Below are positions 5,715 to 8,588 of a stretch of DNA of 8,588 nucleotides, in pieces. The stretch is from Deltaproteobacteria bacterium (GTDB lineage: Bacteria; Desulfobacterota; Desulfobacteria; Desulfobacterales; ETH-SRB1): NCBI GenBank assembly GCA_019314185.1, contig JAFCZU010000135.1, forward strand, positions 1 to 8,588. The letters are read 5' to 3'. The notes beneath the pieces were generated by a model, which saw nothing but the letters and a program-made list of their open reading frames with translations, was not told the DNA's origin and made no database searches. A program made the translations under genes and the position numbers. Each line of letters starts with the position of its first letter. Positions within the stretch are counted from its first letter, which is position 1.

Positions 5715-5750
5715 TGCGTTATGGCATTGCTGTTTTTTATTGGCAGTTTC

Positions 5751-5779
5751 TTGCAGTGGAGGCATATATTTGCTATTTT
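5751..5779 (+). promoter_or_regulatory. Weak candidate promoter for the aldehyde oxidoreductase gene
   Basis: TTGCAG (5751-5756) and TATTTT (5774-5779) are 17 nt apart, and TG at 5771-5772 gives an extended -10. Transcription would start only about 15 nt before the ATG, so the leader would be very short. Confidence 0.25.
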
Positions 5780-5801
5780 AATATGTTATGGAGGAATTTA
5801 A

Positions 5802-7574
5802 ATGAACGGTTTTTACGGCAGGGTACTGAAAATTGATCTTACTTGTACAAGATGCGATATATCATTAATAGATGATAGAATTCTTATAAAATATTTAGGA
5901 GGAAAGGGTCTTGCTTCTTATCTTCTTTACACCCTGAATCCTAAAGGAGTTGACCCGCTTTCTCCTGCTAATTGCCTGATTTTTGCCACAGGGCCTGTAA
6001 CAGGCAGCGTTATATGGGGTTCAAGCAGATACGGGGTTTTTACTAAATCGCCACAGACAGGCCTTTATTCAGAATCCTATTCTGGAGGCAGAGTGCCTGA
6101 AGCCATTGATTCAACAGGATTTGATGCAATTATCATAACAGGTAAAAGCAAAACACCTTCTATACTTGAAATACACACTGAAGGCGCTGATTTCTACGAT
6201 GCGGGTGATATCTGGGGCATGGATACTTATGAAACCGAAGATACAGTAAACAGGTTGTTTGGTAACACAGGCAGGGAAGCAAAAAAAACCGGCTGCGTGG
6301 TCATAGGGCCTGCTGCGGAAAAACTTGTTCGATTTGCTGTTATCGAAAACGATCACTGGCGTTCTGCCGGAAGGACCGGAGTGGGAACGGTCATGGGGTC
6401 CAAAAATCTTAAGGCCATACTTTTTAAGGGTAATAAAAAACGTTTGCTTTTTGATAAAGAAGAGGCAAAAAGATTTTCAAAAGAGATTGTTGCTGCGTCA
6501 AAAGACAATCCTGCTGTAAAAAACTTTAAAACCTGGGGCACCCCTAATATGGTCAGAGTTACAAATAATGCCGGGGCATTCCCAACAAGATACTGGTCTG
6601 AAGGCTCCTTTGACAAATGGAAGAATATCGATGCAGAAGCTCTGCACAAGCAATGCCATGTAGAGCCACATGCCTGTCCTAAATGTTTTATCGCATGCGG
6701 CAGGATGACTACGGTTTTAAATGGTCGTCATTCCGGGTTAAAGATTGGGGGGCCTGAATACGAAACAATCTATGCATTCGGAGGTCTTTGTTTAATTGAC
6801 AGCATTGAGGAGATCGCTTATTTAAACGATATTTGCGACAGACTTGGTATGGACACAATAACAGCTGGAAATCTTTGCGGTTTTACCATCGAAGCTGCAA
6901 GGAAGAAAAGAATAGATTTTCATATAGATTACGGTGATGTGAATGCCATAGCTATTTTGCTTAAAATGATTGCAAAAAGGGAGGGGATAGGTGATATCCT
7001 TGCGGATGGAATTCGAAATGCCGCAAAAAAATGGAATATGGAGGATATGGCTGTTCATGTTAAGGGGCTTGAACCTCCGGGTTATGATCCCAGGGTTCTC
7101 AAGGGAAGCGGACTTGGTTTTGCGGTATCTGACAGAGGCGCATGTCATTTAAGAGCTACTTTCCATAATCCGGAGTTGACTGGTCTAATCGATCCTGATG
7201 TTATCGAAGAAAAAGCAGATCTTTTCATTGATTTTGAGGATCGCCTGACTCTCATGGATTGTTTTATTTTGTGCCGTTTTTACAGGCACATGTGTTCCTG
7301 GAAGAATTTTGAGCGAATAATATATGTTACGACAGGATTAAAAGAGGATAGAGAAGCTCTTCAGAAAAGGGCGTCTGAAATATCAGATATAGTTCGACGT
7401 TTTAATATACAGGAAGGCCTAAAACCGGAAGATGATAATTTGCCGATGAGGTTTTACAAAAATATGCTTAAAACAGGGAATGCTATTACGGAAGATGAGT
7501 TAAAAGCCATGGTAAAGGAATATTACAGTCTTCGCGAATGGAATAATAATGGTGTTCCGAGCGACCTTTGCTAA
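5802..7574 (+). CDS. Aldehyde:ferredoxin oxidoreductase family protein (tungsten/molybdenum bis-pterin enzyme)
   Basis: Family members oxidise aldehydes to carboxylic acids with ferredoxin as acceptor, in the cytoplasm. The 590 residues match the usual length. The N-terminal domain (about 1-210) starts with GFYGRVLKIDLT and ends in the pterin-binding stretch GRTGVGTVMGSKNLKAI (190-206). The middle and C-terminal domains carry the 4Fe-4S ligands C292, C295 and C299 (CPKCFIAC), and the fourth is probably C491 (CFILC). E319 (GGPEYE) and H449 (DRGACHL) match the positions of active-site Glu and His in the archaeal enzyme. The end, YYSLREWNNNGVP, is the family's C-terminal motif. The start is supported by GGAGG (5790-5794) 7 nt upstream. 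No ferredoxin, MoaD or tungstate transport gene is adjacent, so the substrate cannot be read from context. All key residues look intact. Confidence 0.9.
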   Translation: MNGFYGRVLKIDLTCTRCDISLIDDRILIKYLGGKGLASYLLYTLNPKGVDPLSPANCLIFATGPVTGSVIWGSSRYGVFTKSPQTGLYSESYSGGRVPEAIDSTGFDAIIITGKSKTPSILEIHTEGADFYDAGDIWGMDTYETEDTVNRLFGNTGREAKKTGCVVIGPAAEKLVRFAVIENDHWRSAGRTGVGTVMGSKNLKAILFKGNKKRLLFDKEEAKRFSKEIVAASKDNPAVKNFKTWGTPNMVRVTNNAGAFPTRYWSEGSFDKWKNIDAEALHKQCHVEPHACPKCFIACGRMTTVLNGRHSGLKIGGPEYETIYAFGGLCLIDSIEEIAYLNDICDRLGMDTITAGNLCGFTIEAARKKRIDFHIDYGDVNAIAILLKMIAKREGIGDILADGIRNAAKKWNMEDMAVHVKGLEPPGYDPRVLKGSGLGFAVSDRGACHLRATFHNPELTGLIDPDVIEEKADLFIDFEDRLTLMDCFILCRFYRHMCSWKNFERIIYVTTGLKEDREALQKRASEISDIVRRFNIQEGLKPEDDNLPMRFYKNMLKTGNAITEDELKAMVKEYYSLREWNNNGVPSDLC

Positions 7575-7596
7575 GGTGTCATTGTAATGATTCACC
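7575..7596 (+). terminator. Weak hairpin directly after the aldehyde oxidoreductase stop
   Basis: GGTGTCATT pairs with AATGATTCACC with a small bulge, starting right after the stop codon. No T-run follows, so termination here is only a guess. Confidence 0.2.
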
Positions 7597-7700
7597 GTTG
7601 TTGGTTTACAACTCATACTTTTTTGAAAAATTCTGCGGTCTCACATAAGCTGAATCTTCGTTTCCGCTTCGACAAGCTACATGGAGTGTTCTCGCTGTCG

Positions 7701-7715
7701 CAGTTCAATGAACTG
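7701..7715. repeat. 15-bp palindrome CAGTTCA-A-TGAACTG
   Basis: Perfect 7-bp arms surround one central base, and GC at 7699-7700 is partly matched by GTGC beyond. The site lies 80 nt upstream of the lipoprotein gene. It could be an operator or a chance palindrome. The rest of the 7575-7795 gap shows no gene. Confidence 0.3.
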
Positions 7716-7795
7716 TGCAACGATTGATTGCTTTTATGTTTTGACCAAACTGTTAACCGTGAATGGTTACGTATTATTCTACAGGGAGATTAATA

Positions 7796-8527
7796 ATGTA
7801 TAGACATGTTTTGATTCTGTTGGTATTTGTCGGCATATTTCTGTTCCAGGGCTGCTCTACAAGCTACAAGGTTAAGCCGCTGCCGTTTAAAACCCCGACT
7901 TCGTATGATAATGTTGTGACAGTTGCAGGAGCCCAGGTGGCGGCAAAGGCATTCAACGATGCAAAGCAGGCAAAAGAGATATTTGGATTCGACATTCATG
8001 GCGCAGGAATGCTTCCTGTGCAGGTAGTGTTTGACAACGAGGGGAACCATTCCTTTGAAATTAGCGGTGATCAGACATTTTTGGAGGATGAAAAGGGCAA
8101 TCTATGGCCTGTTTTAAGCAGGGAAATCGCATATAAAAGGGCCACGAAATATGCCAAAACAAAGGATGTTGTAAAGGAAGGGGCTTATCACAGTGTATTG
8201 GGAGCAGCGGCCGGTTCTCTAATCGGAGCTGCCATCGGCATTGTGTCCGGCGATAATGTTGCAACCGCGGCAGCTAAAGGTGCTGCTGTCGGCGCTGCTG
8301 CCGGCGCTACCATGGGAGGCGCAGGAGGTTATAGCTCAGATAACGCCAGGATGGCAATTATAGATGATTTGCATGGAAAGTCACTGCAAAATAAGCCGGT
8401 TGAGCCAAAAAGTCTTGCTCATGGCATCCTGTTCTTTCCAGGCGAAGCCGCCTCTGGCCGGCAGTTACGCCTTCAGATAATTGAAATAGATACAGGTAGA
8501 GCTCATACAATTAAACTGGATTTGTAA
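7796..8527 (+). CDS. Outer-membrane-type lipoprotein with glycine zipper
   Basis: The 243-residue product has a lipoprotein signal peptide, MYRHVLILLVFVGIFLFQGC. The lipobox is LFQGC with Cys20 as the lipidated residue, and the next residue is Ser, which favours outer-membrane sorting. Residues about 62-125 (LPVQVVFDNEG and following) form a soluble domain that I do not recognise by name. Residues 135-178 are a Gly/Ala-rich glycine zipper (GAAAGSLIGAAIG, GAAVGAAAGATMGGAGG), which in other proteins packs helices in or against membranes. A short beta-rich tail follows (FFPGEAASGRQLRLQIIEI). The start at 7796 is chosen because GGGAG (7784-7788) lies 7 nt upstream and the signal peptide begins there. 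An in-frame start 11 codons earlier would spoil it. The function is unknown and the neighbours give no clue. Confidence 0.82.
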   Translation: MYRHVLILLVFVGIFLFQGCSTSYKVKPLPFKTPTSYDNVVTVAGAQVAAKAFNDAKQAKEIFGFDIHGAGMLPVQVVFDNEGNHSFEISGDQTFLEDEKGNLWPVLSREIAYKRATKYAKTKDVVKEGAYHSVLGAAAGSLIGAAIGIVSGDNVATAAAKGAAVGAAAGATMGGAGGYSSDNARMAIIDDLHGKSLQNKPVEPKSLAHGILFFPGEAASGRQLRLQIIEIDTGRAHTIKLDL

Positions 8528-8588
8528 TTAATGGTTAGGAGCCTGTTCAATAATCCTGATTTTACAACAGCTTGTTATAAAAACGGCC

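Larger units (their letters stand above)
5439..5801. other. Divergent region between the PASTA gene and the aldehyde oxidoreductase gene
   Basis: The 363-nt gap from ATG 5438 includes the likely true N-terminus of the PASTA protein (about 5439-5489). The element at 5507-5634 follows, then about 165 nt upstream of the oxidoreductase gene. That last part contains a weak hairpin CAATGC/GCATTG (5712-5729) followed by a T-rich run, and candidate promoters on both strands. A 40-codon open frame from 5714 overlaps the oxidoreductase start and is not convincing. Confidence 0.5.

Noticed and set aside
5712..5736. Terminator-like hairpin CAATGC/GCATTG followed by a T-rich run
   Set aside because: The stem is only 6 bp and AT-rich, and no plus-strand gene ends upstream, so I did not list it as a terminator.
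5651..5836. Small plus-strand frame upstream of the aldehyde oxidoreductase, possibly a leader peptide from 5714
   Set aside because: It overlaps the oxidoreductase start, its ribosome site is poorly spaced, and it covers a hairpin. Nothing suggests attenuation control beyond that.
8528..8588. Possible insertion sequence end (GAGCCTGTTCAATAATCC) at the right edge
   Set aside because: Only 60 nt are visible and there is no second end or transposase to support it.

Overview
The window looks like chromosomal DNA from a sulfate-reducing deltaproteobacterium of the Desulfobacterales type. The evidence is a transmembrane cytochrome complex (Tmc) locus with a TmcA-type tetrahaem cytochrome c3, an orphan tungsten-type aldehyde:ferredoxin oxidoreductase, a moderately AT-rich composition, and gaps packed with small inverted-repeat elements. 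The lineage is inferred from gene content, not from a marker gene.

Positions 1-2580 hold a rearranged tmc locus. On the minus strand a beta-propeller-like tmcD (1577 to 355) precedes the first 88 codons of tmcC (265 to the window edge). tmcA reads the other way from 2197. tmcD is broken: near position 793 about 40 nt that should encode part of one repeat are missing, and the reading frame shifts. In the family, TmcA passes electrons from periplasmic hydrogen or formate oxidation to the membrane subunit TmcC and on to the cytoplasmic side, so the neighbouring genes should act together. tmcB is not in view and may lie beyond the left edge.

Positions 2963-5490 are a minus-strand housekeeping block: a membrane-anchored PASTA-repeat protein, rpe (ribulose-phosphate 3-epimerase), and then aroQ (type II 3-dehydroquinase). 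The PASTA gene has no ordinary start codon where its membrane helix should begin. A repeat element sits just upstream of that point.

Positions 5802-8527 hold two plus-strand genes, a 590-residue aldehyde:ferredoxin oxidoreductase and an outer-membrane-type lipoprotein with a glycine zipper. No link between them is evident beyond orientation.

The gaps are the most unusual part. They hold a 74-bp hairpin element (1635-1708), a 151-bp element with 33-bp inverted ends (2697-2846), a tandem 14-mer block (3610-3660), and two copies of a repeat at 3441-3533 and 5506-5584. Each of those two copies combines a hairpin, a variable number of GTGTTAR heptamers, and a conserved segment that reads as a minus-strand promoter facing aroQ or the PASTA gene. 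I see no RNA genes, CRISPR array, transposase or phage genes. I also see no clearly new multi-gene system.
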